A stretch of DNA of 64,000 bases from Flavobacteriales bacterium (GCA_027067965.1 JAMOUV010000032.1:178315-242314), one strand, 5' to 3'; positions 9,561 to 18,971 are shown, counted from the stretch's first letter. Numbers and translations are program-made. Notes: generated by a model not told the origin, from the sequence alone.

Positions 9561-10143
9561 TTAAAAATAAAATTTTATCATTCCAATATTTTTTTACTAA
9601 TTGTACACCCAAATTCGATGTAAGCAAATTATATATTAATCGATTTTTCAGTGTTCTTTTTTTTGTATTCTTAAAATTTCGAATGAAGTTAGGATTATCC
9701 GAAATAGTCCAAGGTTTTATAATGGAAGGAAAAACAAATAATTCTTTTTGAATTTTCAAATTGTATGTAGTAAGCAAAAAAGGTAATTTTTGTCGTGGTA
9801 AACCTGAAAATTCATTATTATAGTTTTTATTATAAAAAATTCTACGATAGATTTTATTTAAAACACTACTTTTATATCTATTTACGGGAAGAACAATTAA
9901 GCCGTTTTTTTTTAATAACGAAAAAATAAATTTAGGTAAAATTTCTTCCTTTGACATATCCTTCTTAAAAAAAGGTATATAAATTACATCAAAATGATTA
10001 TATTTATTAAGGGTTGTATTCGAATAATTTTCAATTTCGCAATTTTCCGTACAAATCACTTCAATAAATTCTTGCGAAAATATTAATATTTTTATTTTTT
10101 CTGTTCTATTTACCCAAAAAAGCCAGTCTAAAAATAATTTCAT
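9553..10143 (-). CDS. Short methyltransferase-like protein, possibly truncated
   Basis: 196 residues, not confidently assigned. The segment FDVIYIPFF, then LLKKNGLIVLPVNRYKSSVL, looks like the second half of a class I Rossmann methyltransferase (beta-4 acidic motif followed by the helix and strand after LKPGG). The N-terminal SAM-binding GxGxG half is not visible, so it may be a degenerate or cofactor-less form. It is coupled to the APH-fold kinase (8-base overlap) and follows the pyruvyltransferase-like gene by 17 bases. Strongly AT-rich with many aaa/att/tta codons. It could equally be a lineage-specific protein of unknown fold. Confidence 0.5.
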   Translation of the reverse strand: MKLFLDWLFWVNRTEKIKILIFSQEFIEVICTENCEIENYSNTTLNKYNHFDVIYIPFFKKDMSKEEILPKFIFSLLKKNGLIVLPVNRYKSSVLNKIYRRIFYNKNYNNEFSGLPRQKLPFLLTTYNLKIQKELFVFPSIIKPWTISDNPNFIRNFKNTKKRTLKNRLIYNLLTSNLGVQLVKKYWNDKILFLNG

Positions 10144-10160
10144 TTAATACTTTTTGTTTA

Positions 10161-11201
10161 TTAAAGTATTTGTCTTAGAAATTCGATTTGTTTACTGATT
10201 AAATTATCCAGTTTGTTTCGATCTAATTCAACTAATTCTTTATTTACATTTTCCAATCCTATCCTATCAAATAATTGCTTTCTTGGGGAATTCGAGTATA
10301 AACGAGCCGGTGTATTAAAAATAAGTGAAGCCACACATGCATGCACCCGATCTGTATGCGTCTCTTTAGCATTCGCATATAAATTTAAATAATCATCGGG
10401 TAATTCAGAAATAAGTGTATTAGGTTTTATTAATTGAGATTTAATTTTTTTTCGAGTTTTACTTCCCCAATATGCATTATCTGAATAAAAATTCCATATA
10501 TCATGATGTGCATGGATAATTTTTTTGATACTATTTTTTAATTTAATTTCTTCTTTTTGATCAAAACAAAAGGCAATATAATCGGCATTTGGATTTTTAT
10601 GTGGTTTAAAGTATTTATCTAAAAACCATGCACAATCTATTCCATTATATGCATGTTTAAAATCCATATGAAAAGTTTGATAAGTTTCTTCATCTCGAGA
10701 AATTAAAAGATATGGATTTAATTGTTTGAGAATGGTTTTTACCTCATTAATCTCTTTTGGATTACTATACGTAGTTTCTCCCATACCACCTCCTATGGCA
10801 ATTAATTTAATTCCTTCATCTACTAATTTTTTTAATACTTTATAATGTATTTTTAAAAAGGAAGCTCCGAGACACGTACCATGAATAATAACATAATCAG
10901 CATAATTAGTAAAATCTTGAGTTAAAAAATAAGGTATTGTTGCTTCATAATAGGATTGTGACGGAATAAAACCAAGTATGGCGTTCTTAAAACTTTTTAT
11001 TTTACTTTTAAAAGAATTCTTTGAGAGTTCCAAAGATTGAAGAAACTTCTGTTTTTTCAACAAAGTGGATTGTGGAAATTTGCTTCCATTAATAATCTCA
11101 GCATCAGGGAATGCCATTTTAAGTTGAGCTAAACAACCGTAATCTAGAAAAGCGTTTCCTATATTGGAAATCCAATTCCCTCCATATAATAATATTCTCA
11201 T
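10161..11201 (-). CDS. Polysaccharide pyruvyl transferase family protein
   Basis: 346 residues. It starts MRILLYGGNWISNIGNAFLD, the usual glycine-rich opening of this family (compare GGxxxxNxGD). It has IKLIAIGGGMGE near residue 135, LISRDEETYQTF near 165 and the C-terminal ETHTDRVHACVASLIFNTPA, where the DRxHA-type histidine motif is characteristic. Known members transfer pyruvate from PEP to form ketals on exopolysaccharide sugars; other members have unrelated or unproven activity. It lies 7 bases after the flippase gene in the AT-rich operon. Confidence 0.82.
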   Translation of the reverse strand: MRILLYGGNWISNIGNAFLDYGCLAQLKMAFPDAEIINGSKFPQSTLLKKQKFLQSLELSKNSFKSKIKSFKNAILGFIPSQSYYEATIPYFLTQDFTNYADYVIIHGTCLGASFLKIHYKVLKKLVDEGIKLIAIGGGMGETTYSNPKEINEVKTILKQLNPYLLISRDEETYQTFHMDFKHAYNGIDCAWFLDKYFKPHKNPNADYIAFCFDQKEEIKLKNSIKKIIHAHHDIWNFYSDNAYWGSKTRKKIKSQLIKPNTLISELPDDYLNLYANAKETHTDRVHACVASLIFNTPARLYSNSPRKQLFDRIGLENVNKELVELDRNKLDNLISKQIEFLRQIL

Positions 11202-11208
11202 ACTATGA

Positions 11209-12480
11209 TTATGTTTTTGTTAATTTATTTTTTTGAATTTTGAATAAAATAATTATTGATAATAAAATTAAAATCAGGTTTGTAATAACAAATGACCATG
11301 CAGCTCCTATCACATTAAAATGTTTTACAAGAAAGTACAAAGTTATGAATTTAATTGGTATGGTAATTCCTCTAATAATTGATTTTATTTCGGGTCTGCC
11401 TATTCCTGAATAAAATTTATTAATCAATTGGGAAATACTTAAAAGTAAAGTCCCTATTAATAAAATAACGGCTATTTTATATGCCGGAGCAAATTCTTCT
11501 CCATATACAAAGGGCACCAAAAAATTTCCGAAAGCATAAAACAAAAATATAGCAGGCAATATAAAAAATAAGTTCAGATATATACTTTTTAATAATATGG
11601 TTTTTGCATTATTAATTGTCGAACTTTTAGAAATTTTCGGTAATATAACCACATTTATGGATGAAGGTATAAACATGACCAATTGAGCAATACCCATAGC
11701 AACCGAATAAATCCCTAAATGAGATTTATCAATTAAAGCTGCAAGAATTAATATATCAATTTGTAAGTTTAAAAACATAAAAACATGTCCCAAGTATTCT
11801 TTTAATCCGTATTTTATAGACTCAAGGAATTGTATTTTGTCAAATTTTTGAATACTTACATGTATTTTTTTTAATAAAATATAGCCACTATATAAAACTA
11901 CTGAAAGAATAGAAATTATGGTGGCTATGATGACCCATGCTACTGAAAGTTTTTTTAAAATTAGAAGGACTAACAAAATAACAGTTAAGCGAATGGCGGG
12001 TTGTATTAAGGATGCAAAATTAAATTGTTTATACTTCTCTAATCCCCTAATAAAATGAACAAAAAAATGACGATTCAAAAATAAAAAAATCAATAATAAA
12101 GAAGCAAAAGCTATGATATTATCTACCTTTTCATAATAAGTATTTTTGTAAAAAGGAAAAAGTATCCAAGCAAGAGTAATATAAATAAAGGAACTGACAA
12201 GTATAAAAATTATACTATTGGTGAGTAAAACCGATTTATCCCGACCTTTACCTATAAAATAAATATTAGAGATGGGTAAACCAAGATGCCCGAAAACCGC
12301 GATAGTTTGCGGAATAGACAATGCCGCGGCAACAATACCTTTACCTACAGGACCAAGTTTATGGGCTATAATAATACCTGCCGTTAATCTTAATATATAT
12401 ATCAATATTTTTGTTGAAAAAATCCAACCTATGATATGTAAGGTTGACGAGCGCCAAACTTTATTTCTAATTTGTTTCAA
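11209..12480 (-). CDS. Polysaccharide flippase, Wzx/MATE-like
   Basis: 423 residues with about 12-14 hydrophobic segments spread over the whole length, starting with WIFSTKILIYILRLTAGIII and the conserved HKLGPVGKGIVAAALS loop typical of polysaccharide exporters. It is predicted to flip undecaprenyl-linked repeat units across the inner membrane. It is the first gene of the leftward AT-rich operon. A TATATTTG box lies 24 bases upstream of its start on the minus strand, and wbpD is transcribed divergently from the same spacer. Confidence 0.9.
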   Translation of the reverse strand: MKQIRNKVWRSSTLHIIGWIFSTKILIYILRLTAGIIIAHKLGPVGKGIVAAALSIPQTIAVFGHLGLPISNIYFIGKGRDKSVLLTNSIIFILVSSFIYITLAWILFPFYKNTYYEKVDNIIAFASLLLIFLFLNRHFFVHFIRGLEKYKQFNFASLIQPAIRLTVILLVLLILKKLSVAWVIIATIISILSVVLYSGYILLKKIHVSIQKFDKIQFLESIKYGLKEYLGHVFMFLNLQIDILILAALIDKSHLGIYSVAMGIAQLVMFIPSSINVVILPKISKSSTINNAKTILLKSIYLNLFFILPAIFLFYAFGNFLVPFVYGEEFAPAYKIAVILLIGTLLLSISQLINKFYSGIGRPEIKSIIRGITIPIKFITLYFLVKHFNVIGAAWSFVITNLILILLSIIILFKIQKNKLTKT

Positions 12481-12503
12481 TTATAATATAGAATTTTTGA
12501 TTG

Positions 12504-12511
12504 CAAATATA
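12504..12511 (-). promoter_or_regulatory. -7 box for the leftward polysaccharide operon
   Basis: TATATTTG on the minus strand, matching TAnnTTTG, 24 bases before the flippase ATG in the divergent spacer. No good -33 element is obvious. Confidence 0.6.
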
Positions 12512-12603
12512 AGATTACTTATTGAAACGGTTTTTTTATTTTTTCTAAACTTAAACTCTCAATTTATTTTATTATTGCCCAGTTATAAAGGGAAGATTTT
12601 TCG

Positions 12604-12611
12604 TAATTTTG
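12604..12611 (+). promoter_or_regulatory. -7 box for wbpD-wbpB-wbpE
   Basis: TAATTTTG, an exact TAnnTTTG match, 17 bases before the wbpD ATG. No clear -33 element at the normal distance. Confidence 0.65.
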
Positions 12612-12627
12612 TCAAAATTTTACTTCC

Positions 12628-13218
12628 ATGCAAGAAAAAAAATACTTCGCCCATGAAACGGCGGTCATCGATGAAGGTGCCGAAATCGGAGAAGGCACTA
12701 AAATTTGGCATTTTTCCCATGTAATGCCCGGGGCAAAAATCGGCGAGCGGTGCAATATCGGCCAAAACGTGGTGGTATCACCCGGGGTGGTGTTAGGCAA
12801 AAACGTAAAGGTGCAAAATAATGTATCCATTTATACCGGCGTCATTTGCGAGGATGATGTCTTCCTTGGGCCTTCCATGGTGTTTACCAACGTAAGTAAT
12901 CCGCGAAGCGCTATTGTGCGGCGTGGCAAATACGAACAAACATTAGTAAAAAAAGGAGCTTCTATTGGTGCCAATGCCACAATAGTTTGCGGTCATACAA
13001 TCGGTGAATTTGCCTTTATCGGTGCAGGAGCCGTTGTAACTAAAGACGTATTACCTTATGCCTTGGTAGTAGGGAATCCTGCTCGGCAAATCGGCTGGAT
13101 GAGTGAATACGGCCACCGCTTACATTTCGACGAAAACGGCATTGCCGTGTGTCCCGAAAGTGGTGAAAAATATAAATTGGAAAATGGCCTCGTCAAAAAA
13201 ATGTCTAATAATGAATAA
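12628..13218 (+). CDS. wbpD: UDP-2-acetamido-3-amino-2,3-dideoxyglucuronate N-acetyltransferase
   Basis: 196 residues of left-handed beta-helix (hexapeptide repeat) acyltransferase: repeated [LIV]GxxxxI units such as [30 protein letters not shown] and [20 protein letters not shown]. The C-terminal extension ([16 protein letters not shown], then [10 protein letters not shown]) is diagnostic for the WbpD group rather than generic acetyltransferases. It acetylates the 3-amino group to give UDP-2,3-diacetamido-2,3-dideoxyglucuronate. It overlaps wbpB by 8 bases; wbpB and wbpE follow, giving three consecutive steps of the pathway. Confidence 0.9.
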   Translation: MQEKKYFAHETAVIDEGAEIGEGTKIWHFSHVMPGAKIGERCNIGQNVVVSPGVVLGKNVKVQNNVSIYTGVICEDDVFLGPSMVFTNVSNPRSAIVRRGKYEQTLVKKGASIGANATIVCGHTIGEFAFIGAGAVVTKDVLPYALVVGNPARQIGWMSEYGHRLHFDENGIAVCPESGEKYKLENGLVKKMSNNE

Positions 13219-14188
13219 TAATCGTAAAAAATTCGGTCTCATCGGTTTGGCAGGATATATAGCCGAACGCCATTTAAAAGCTATTAAAGAAACCGGAAAT
13301 GACCTTATAGCCGCTTTGGATAAGTTCGATAATGTGGGCAAAATAGATCGCTATTTTCCCAATGCAGATTTTTTCACCGAATTCGAACGCTTTGATCGTC
13401 ATATAGATAAATTACATCGTGAAGGCACTCAATTGGATTATATTACCATTTGCACGCCCAATTATTTGCATGATGCCCATATTCGCTTTGCATTACGAGT
13501 GGGTGCAGACGCCATTTGTGAAAAACCCATCGTTTTAAATCCCTGGAATGTAGATGCTTTACAAGAAATAGAAAAAGAAACGGGTGGTAAAGTAAATACA
13601 ATATTACAATTGCGCCTTCATCCGAGTATTATTGCTCTTAAAGAAAAAATCGATAAGGAACCGGCCGGAAAAATACATGAAATCGATCTAACCTACCTTA
13701 CTTCCCGTGGCAAGTGGTATTATACTTCATGGAAAGGAGATTTAGATAAATCCGGTGGCATTGCCACAAACATTGGTATCCATTTTTTCGATATGCTCAT
13801 GTGGATTTTCGGAGACGTTAAGAAAAATATCGTCCACTTGCACGAACACGACCGGGCGGCCGGCTACATGGAATTGGAAAAAGCCCGCGTGCGATGGTTT
13901 TTGTCCATCAATTACGATGTATTGCCCGACGAAATTAAAGCCAAAGGCCAACGAACCTACCGTTCCATCACCGTGGATGGCGAAGAAATCGAGTTTAGCG
14001 GCGGTTTTGAAGATTTACATACCAAGAGTTACGAAGAAATCCTAAAAGGTAAAGGATTCGGGCTGGATGATGCTCGTCCGTCTATTGAATTAGTCCATGC
14101 TATTCGTAACGCACCCAAACAAAAATGGCAAGGTGAAGAACATCCATTTGTTCATAAACCATTATCAAAGCATCCATTTTCTAAATAA
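13211..14188 (+). CDS. wbpB: UDP-N-acetyl-2-amino-2-deoxyglucuronate dehydrogenase
   Basis: 325 residues, Gfo/Idh/MocA family: Rossmann start [20 protein letters not shown], the EKPIVLNPW motif (catalytic lysine) near residue 100, and the C-terminal domain with [20 protein letters not shown]. It oxidises C3 of UDP-GlcNAcA to the 3-keto form used by WbpE. The frame is open upstream, but the ATG at 13211 places the glycine motif at the normal N-terminal position. It overlaps wbpD by 8 bases and is followed at once by wbpE. Confidence 0.9.
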   Translation: MNNNRKKFGLIGLAGYIAERHLKAIKETGNDLIAALDKFDNVGKIDRYFPNADFFTEFERFDRHIDKLHREGTQLDYITICTPNYLHDAHIRFALRVGADAICEKPIVLNPWNVDALQEIEKETGGKVNTILQLRLHPSIIALKEKIDKEPAGKIHEIDLTYLTSRGKWYYTSWKGDLDKSGGIATNIGIHFFDMLMWIFGDVKKNIVHLHEHDRAAGYMELEKARVRWFLSINYDVLPDEIKAKGQRTYRSITVDGEEIEFSGGFEDLHTKSYEEILKGKGFGLDDARPSIELVHAIRNAPKQKWQGEEHPFVHKPLSKHPFSK

Positions 14189-14194
14189 TTGTCT

Positions 14195-15331
14195 ATGAAA
14201 AAGATTCAAATGGTGGATCTGCAAACGCAGTATCAAAAAATAAAACCGGAAGTCGATCAAGTAATATTTGAAGTTATTCATTCAACTAAATTTATACGCG
14301 GACCACAAGTCAAACAATTTGAAGAAGAATTGGCAAATTATTTAAATGTCAAGCATGTTGTTGCATGTGGAAATGGAACAGACGCATTACAAATTTCCTT
14401 AATGGCCCTTGATCTGCAGCCCGGTGACGAAGTCATTACAGCCGATTTTACCTTTGCCGCCACCGTGGAGGTAATTAAGTTGCTCAAAGGCAAGCCCGTA
14501 TTGGTGGACGTATTGCCGGATACGTTCAACATCGATCCCGAAGCGGTGGAAAAAGCCATTACGCCGCGCACCAAAGCCATTATTCCGGTGCATCTTTTCG
14601 GCCAATCGGCCGATATGGACGAAATTATGCGCATTGCGCGCAAGTATAATTTGGCCGTGATTGAAGACAACGCCCAAGCCATAGGTTCGGACTTCCGCTT
14701 TGCGGACGGCACGGTGAAGAAAACCGGCACCATAGGCACCATCGGCACCACTTCGTTTTTCCCGTCCAAAAACTTAGGCGCATACGGCGACGGCGGCGCC
14801 ATCTTTACGGACGACGACCGGCTGGCACACCGCTTGCGCGGAATAGTAAACCACGGTATGTATAAGCGTTATTATTACGATGAAGTGGGTGTCAATTCCC
14901 GTTTGGACACCATTCAGGCGGCTATTTTACGCGTTAAGCTTCCGCATTTGGATGCTTACAACGAAGCCCGCCGCCGAGCCGCGGATGTTTACGACGAACT
15001 TTTTGCCGGTTGCGAACAAGTGATTACACCTTACCGCGACCCGCGATCCAAACATGTGTTTCATCAATACACTTTAAAAATCAAAAACGGCAAGCGCGAC
15101 GCCCTGGCGGATTATTTGAAGGCCGAAGGTATTCCGTTCGGAATTTATTATCCTGTCCCGCTTCACCGCCAAAAAGCCTATGCCGACGAAAACTTCCGCG
15201 ACGAGAATTTTCCCGTTACCAACCGCCTGACAGAGGAAGTCATTTCCTTACCTATGCATACGGAATTGGACCGCGAACAACAGGAATTTATTGTCGGGAA
15301 GGTAAAGAATTTTTTACGGGGAAAAGTTTAA
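14195..15331 (+). CDS. wbpE: UDP-2-acetamido-2-deoxy-3-oxoglucuronate aminotransferase
   Basis: 378 residues, DegT/DnrJ/EryC1 PLP aminotransferase. Visible are ACGNGTDALQISLMAL (cofactor phosphate binding), ADFTFAATVEVI, VIEDNAQAIGSD (the aspartate contacting the pyridine nitrogen) and TTSFFPSKNLGAYGDGG with the Schiff-base lysine near residue 190. It transfers an amino group to C3, the step between WbpB and WbpD. A TTG two codons upstream (14189) is possible; the ATG at 14195 gives MKKIQMVDLQTQY. The first 200 bases are visibly more AT-rich than the rest. It converges with the next leftward gene with a four-base overlap. Confidence 0.9.
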   Translation: MKKIQMVDLQTQYQKIKPEVDQVIFEVIHSTKFIRGPQVKQFEEELANYLNVKHVVACGNGTDALQISLMALDLQPGDEVITADFTFAATVEVIKLLKGKPVLVDVLPDTFNIDPEAVEKAITPRTKAIIPVHLFGQSADMDEIMRIARKYNLAVIEDNAQAIGSDFRFADGTVKKTGTIGTIGTTSFFPSKNLGAYGDGGAIFTDDDRLAHRLRGIVNHGMYKRYYYDEVGVNSRLDTIQAAILRVKLPHLDAYNEARRRAADVYDELFAGCEQVITPYRDPRSKHVFHQYTLKIKNGKRDALADYLKAEGIPFGIYYPVPLHRQKAYADENFRDENFPVTNRLTEEVISLPMHTELDREQQEFIVGKVKNFLRGKV

Positions 15332-16548
15332 CTTTCGTCTTCGAATAAGGCAATATATTTCTCGGCGAGTTTTTCGTAGGTTAAATTTTTCCACAGATAC
15401 TCTTGGCCTTTGCGTCCCATTTCAAGGCGCTTTTCTTCGGGCATACGGGCGTATTTTAAAATAGTTTTCGCCAATACATCCGGATCATCCGCTTTGATAA
15501 ACTCACCGCAACCGCATTCGTCAATCATATGCCTGTATCCGTCAAACGGCACGATAATCGGTTTTCCGGCGTACATATAATCAATCCATTTGTTGGGGGA
15601 AATGCCGTAGTCGTATAATTTTAATTTCGCAAAGGGATTTAAAAGTATATCGCATTGTTGAAGAAATGCCACCACTTCCTTTTTAGGGATAGGATCAAAA
15701 AATTTTACATTATTCAAGTGCTTGAATTCTTCTTGAAATCGCTTTTTATGTGGACCGTCTCCCAGGATATAAAATTCTATATCAGGATATTCCTGTAATC
15801 TTTCAGCCGCCTGTAATATTAATTCTACACGATTAACATTCCCAATGGATCCGGCGTAACAGGCGATAAATTTATCTTTATTTTTTCGTGTTTTATTTTC
15901 TTTTGGATGATGAAAAATTTCGGGATCAAATCCCATGGGAATGTAACGAACTTTCTGTTCATGTCCCGGTGTCACATTTTGGACATGTTCTTTTAAATTG
16001 GGCATGGAGCCTACAATATAATCGGCATTTTTGTATCCTGTTTTTTCTATTAATCCCAACAACCAAATAAAAGGATTTTTGGAACTTATTTTTTTTACTT
16101 CTTGTAATGTCAAAGGCCAAATATCTCTTACTTCTAAAATCAATTTAACTTTAAAAAGTTTTTTTAGCAATACGCCGGTTAAGAAAGTAAATATTGATAA
16201 AGAAGAAACAATAATGATGTCGTTTTTTTTGGGGCGATTTTTAAAAAAATACCGTAAAAGATTAAATTCAAAAATAATCCAACTCCATATTCTTTTTAAG
16301 CTAAATCCTAAATTTATTTTGGGACCGTTTAATGTAATATGAGAGAAGTTATTCTCAATTTTCTCTTCTTTATAAAGGCCTTTAAATGGCTCAAAATCAA
16401 ATCCGTTGGAATTGGATGAAACAAGAATGGAAGGATAACCTTTCCGGGCAAATTGTTTGGTAAAAAGATATTGTCTTACCGGCCCGGGATGATTGGGTTT
16501 ACCGGCATATTTGGAAATGTACCATATATGTTTTTTATTTTGTTTCAT
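15328..16548 (-). CDS. Glycosyltransferase family 4, WbuB-like
   Basis: 406 residues. It begins MKQNKKHIWYISKYAGKPNH, with a long N-terminal domain containing VKLILEVRDIWPLTLQEV (the DIWP motif of WbuB/WcaL-like transferases). The C-terminal domain has FIACYAGSIGNVNRVELIL, FYILGDGPHKKRF and SPNKWIDYMYAGKPIIVPF, where the usual EX7E is replaced by a PxKxxDYMxxGKP variant, normal for this subgroup. The ATG at 16548 is preferred over the TTG three codons upstream; it overlaps the capK-like gene by 14 bases. The C-terminal third is more GC-rich than the N-terminal part. Confidence 0.88.
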   Translation of the reverse strand: MKQNKKHIWYISKYAGKPNHPGPVRQYLFTKQFARKGYPSILVSSNSNGFDFEPFKGLYKEEKIENNFSHITLNGPKINLGFSLKRIWSWIIFEFNLLRYFFKNRPKKNDIIIVSSLSIFTFLTGVLLKKLFKVKLILEVRDIWPLTLQEVKKISSKNPFIWLLGLIEKTGYKNADYIVGSMPNLKEHVQNVTPGHEQKVRYIPMGFDPEIFHHPKENKTRKNKDKFIACYAGSIGNVNRVELILQAAERLQEYPDIEFYILGDGPHKKRFQEEFKHLNNVKFFDPIPKKEVVAFLQQCDILLNPFAKLKLYDYGISPNKWIDYMYAGKPIIVPFDGYRHMIDECGCGEFIKADDPDVLAKTILKYARMPEEKRLEMGRKGQEYLWKNLTYEKLAEKYIALFEDES

Positions 16549-17938
16549 AATTAGCAAGCTTTGAAATCACCGCTTTGATTTTTCCGTTTGCCGTTTGTTC
16601 CAATTCGTCAGGATAGACGAACCGCGCTTTAACGGGGCCTAACTGGCTGAACAAGCGTTTTTTTATAATTTGTTCGTTTTCGAGCGGATAACCATCATCT
16701 TTGAGGATACGCAATTCGAAATCATCCAAGGCATGTTGCACCAATTGCATGGCTTTGATGCCCGGCAAGTCGTAGGTCAAGGCATGGAAACGCACCATTT
16801 GGCGTCCGTCCGGACCCGTGACCACATCCTCTATTCGTCCTTCGATTTCTTCAATGACGGGCATTTGCACACCTGCCTTACTTGTTTGGTTGGCCGCCAA
16901 AGTAACGCGATCACCGATGCGGTAGCGAATAAGCGGTTGATCGAAATTTAACAAGCCCGTTAAAACCACTTCTCCCGTTTTGCCGGGACTCACTTGCCGG
17001 CTATTTTCGTCCAAAACTTCCAAAATGCCCGTATCGGGACTGAAAAGCAATTCGCCATACCGGTTTTCGGAAATCAAACCGCATGCTTCCACACCGCTAT
17101 ATGCATCGTAAACTTTCGTTCCGAATGCTTGCTCGATGGTACGGCGCATGGGCGGCGTAAGTTTTTCGCTGGAAGTCAACACGGCTTTCAGCGGCGGCGT
17201 TTTCAACTTTTTATCCAAAATATATCCCGCCCAAATGTAAATGGCCATGGCATAGCCCACCAAGTATTCGGGCCGGTGTTTCCGGAGCCCTTCCACATAA
17301 TTGTCCACCGTATCGGGCGACAAGTGGTAGGCCGAAAAATAAACTTGTTTTTCCACGTAATTATAACGGTAATACGGCGGCTTGGCATGCGCGTCGGGAA
17401 TAATACGACGCCCGCCTATCATGGCACGGGACATTTTATAATTCACGCCTGCCCACCGGCGCACGCGGGCTTCATAAGCGGCATTCCAGATTTGATGAAA
17501 TTTGGGTGTATAATAAATTTTTACTGGCGTGCCCGTACTTCCGCTACTGGACAGAAAAGTGCCTTTTTCCCGATTGGAGGACAAAAGCGTGGTGGTGCCG
17601 AATTTGCGCAATTCGTCTTTTTCCAAAAACGGAAGACGCGGTAAATCTCTTAACGTAAAATTTTTTAAATCATCGCGCGTCAGTCCCGCCGCGGTATATT
17701 TTTCTTTGTAAAAAGGAACGGTGTCGAATGCATGCACCAATAATTTACGCAAACGTTCGGTTTGCCACTTTTTCCATTGTTCGCGAGTGAATTTTTCCCG
17801 TTCAATAAATTCCGGCAAGGCTTTAAAAAAATGTTTGCCGTAGCGGTGGCGTTTCCAATACATTCCGTAAGCCGAAATCATAAGATTTTGGAGCCATAAA
17901 GGAACGTGTTTGTAGATTTTTTCCGCCAATCCGCCCAT
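16535..17938 (-). CDS. CapK/PaaK-like adenylate-forming enzyme
   Basis: 467 residues, phenylacetate-CoA-ligase-like (CapK) branch of the ANL superfamily: the N-terminal VPFYKEKY motif, phosphate-binding loop FLSSSGSTGTPVKIYY near residue 130, YSGVEACGLISE as the mid motif, IRYRIGDRV, and a C-terminal small domain. Such genes recur in capsule and O-antigen clusters, where an acyl or amino-acid activation step for glycan decoration has been proposed; the substrate is unknown. It is flanked by glycosyltransferases in the same leftward operon (6-base gap upstream, 14-base overlap downstream). GC content is higher than in the AT-rich neighbours. Confidence 0.85.
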   Translation of the reverse strand: MGGLAEKIYKHVPLWLQNLMISAYGMYWKRHRYGKHFFKALPEFIEREKFTREQWKKWQTERLRKLLVHAFDTVPFYKEKYTAAGLTRDDLKNFTLRDLPRLPFLEKDELRKFGTTTLLSSNREKGTFLSSSGSTGTPVKIYYTPKFHQIWNAAYEARVRRWAGVNYKMSRAMIGGRRIIPDAHAKPPYYRYNYVEKQVYFSAYHLSPDTVDNYVEGLRKHRPEYLVGYAMAIYIWAGYILDKKLKTPPLKAVLTSSEKLTPPMRRTIEQAFGTKVYDAYSGVEACGLISENRYGELLFSPDTGILEVLDENSRQVSPGKTGEVVLTGLLNFDQPLIRYRIGDRVTLAANQTSKAGVQMPVIEEIEGRIEDVVTGPDGRQMVRFHALTYDLPGIKAMQLVQHALDDFELRILKDDGYPLENEQIIKKRLFSQLGPVKARFVYPDELEQTANGKIKAVISKLANYETK

Positions 17939-17944
17939 AAAGAT

Positions 17945-18955
17945 TTATTTAAGAAGTTCCAACCACTTCCGCCGCACTTCTTGCCAATCGAAGCTTTCGG
18001 CTTTGCGGCGGGCATTTCGCGACAAAGATACGGCTTTGGTGGGATTTTCGAGAAGCTCTTCAACGGCCGCGGCAAAAGCTTCCGGATTATTAGGTTCTAC
18101 CAAAATCCCGTCCCGGCCGTCTTCAATCAAATACGGTAACCCGCCCACATTGGTGGAAACGACAGGCAAGCCCAAAGCCATGGCTTCCATCACGCTCACA
18201 GGCGTGTTGTCCACGTTGGTGGTGTTGATAAAAATATCGTAATCTTCCGATAATTTATGCCATTCGGGCTTAGGAAGCACGCCGGTAAAACGCACGCTGT
18301 CCGTGAGCCCGTAATTTTCGGTCAATTGCTTTACTTCGGCCATGGTGCCGTCTTTATCGGGACCAACCATGCATAGTTCCGCTTCGGGATATTTTTCTTT
18401 GAGTTTTTTCAATACTTCCACCGCCAATCCGGGATTATAATGATTGGCAAAGGCGCGCACGTAGAGTAAGCGCGGACGCACCGGATTGCGTTCTTTATAG
18501 GGATATTGCGAGATGTCCAGAATATTGGGAATAAATACCGTCCGGTAGCCGCGTTTTTCGAATTCGTGTTTCAGGTAACCGGACGGGGCCACATTGGCGT
18601 AGCTGTTTTTAAAAATCATCCGGCTGAGGAGCGGATTGCGTTCTAAGCGCTTAGGAAGGTTTCCGCCATGTAGGATAGGAATATATTTTTTTTTGAAAAA
18701 TCTGGCAAGTTGAGATAGTACAAATGCATACCAAAAATTAGTTGTACTAAAAGTATCTATAAGAATAAAATCACTCGAAGGAGTATGGAGAAAAAAATCT
18801 TTAATCATGTCGGCCATTCGGAGGAATTTGTTTCGTTTGTTTGAAGAGCGATAAATTTTAAATTTCTCTAATTCTAACTTTTGACTTAATATATCATAAG
18901 CGGTTGCGTATTGGGAATGCGAAGAAAGATTATTTCCAAAATAAATTATTTTCAT
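17945..18955 (-). CDS. Glycosyltransferase family 4
   Basis: 336 residues. The N-terminal domain opens MKIIYFGNNLSSHSQYATAY and contains IPILHGGNLPKRL. The C-terminal domain has RLLYVRAFANHYNPGLAVEV, LCMVGPDKDGTM, VRFTGVLPK and the motif NVDNTPVSVMEAMALGLPVV, in which the first acidic position of EX7E is N/T-like and the second E is kept. A sugar transferase of unknown specificity. It sits between the upstream glycosyltransferase (16-base gap) and the CapK-like gene (6-base gap). The N-terminal 90 codons are AT-rich and the rest GC-richer, a composition break near 18670. Confidence 0.88.
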   Translation of the reverse strand: MKIIYFGNNLSSHSQYATAYDILSQKLELEKFKIYRSSNKRNKFLRMADMIKDFFLHTPSSDFILIDTFSTTNFWYAFVLSQLARFFKKKYIPILHGGNLPKRLERNPLLSRMIFKNSYANVAPSGYLKHEFEKRGYRTVFIPNILDISQYPYKERNPVRPRLLYVRAFANHYNPGLAVEVLKKLKEKYPEAELCMVGPDKDGTMAEVKQLTENYGLTDSVRFTGVLPKPEWHKLSEDYDIFINTTNVDNTPVSVMEAMALGLPVVSTNVGGLPYLIEDGRDGILVEPNNPEAFAAAVEELLENPTKAVSLSRNARRKAESFDWQEVRRKWLELLK

Positions 18956-18971
18956 AATCCTATGTAATAAT

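Noticed and set aside
16994-17644. 216-codon frame on the plus strand opposite the CapK-like gene
   Set aside because: Reverse-frame shadow of a clearly coding ANL-type enzyme.
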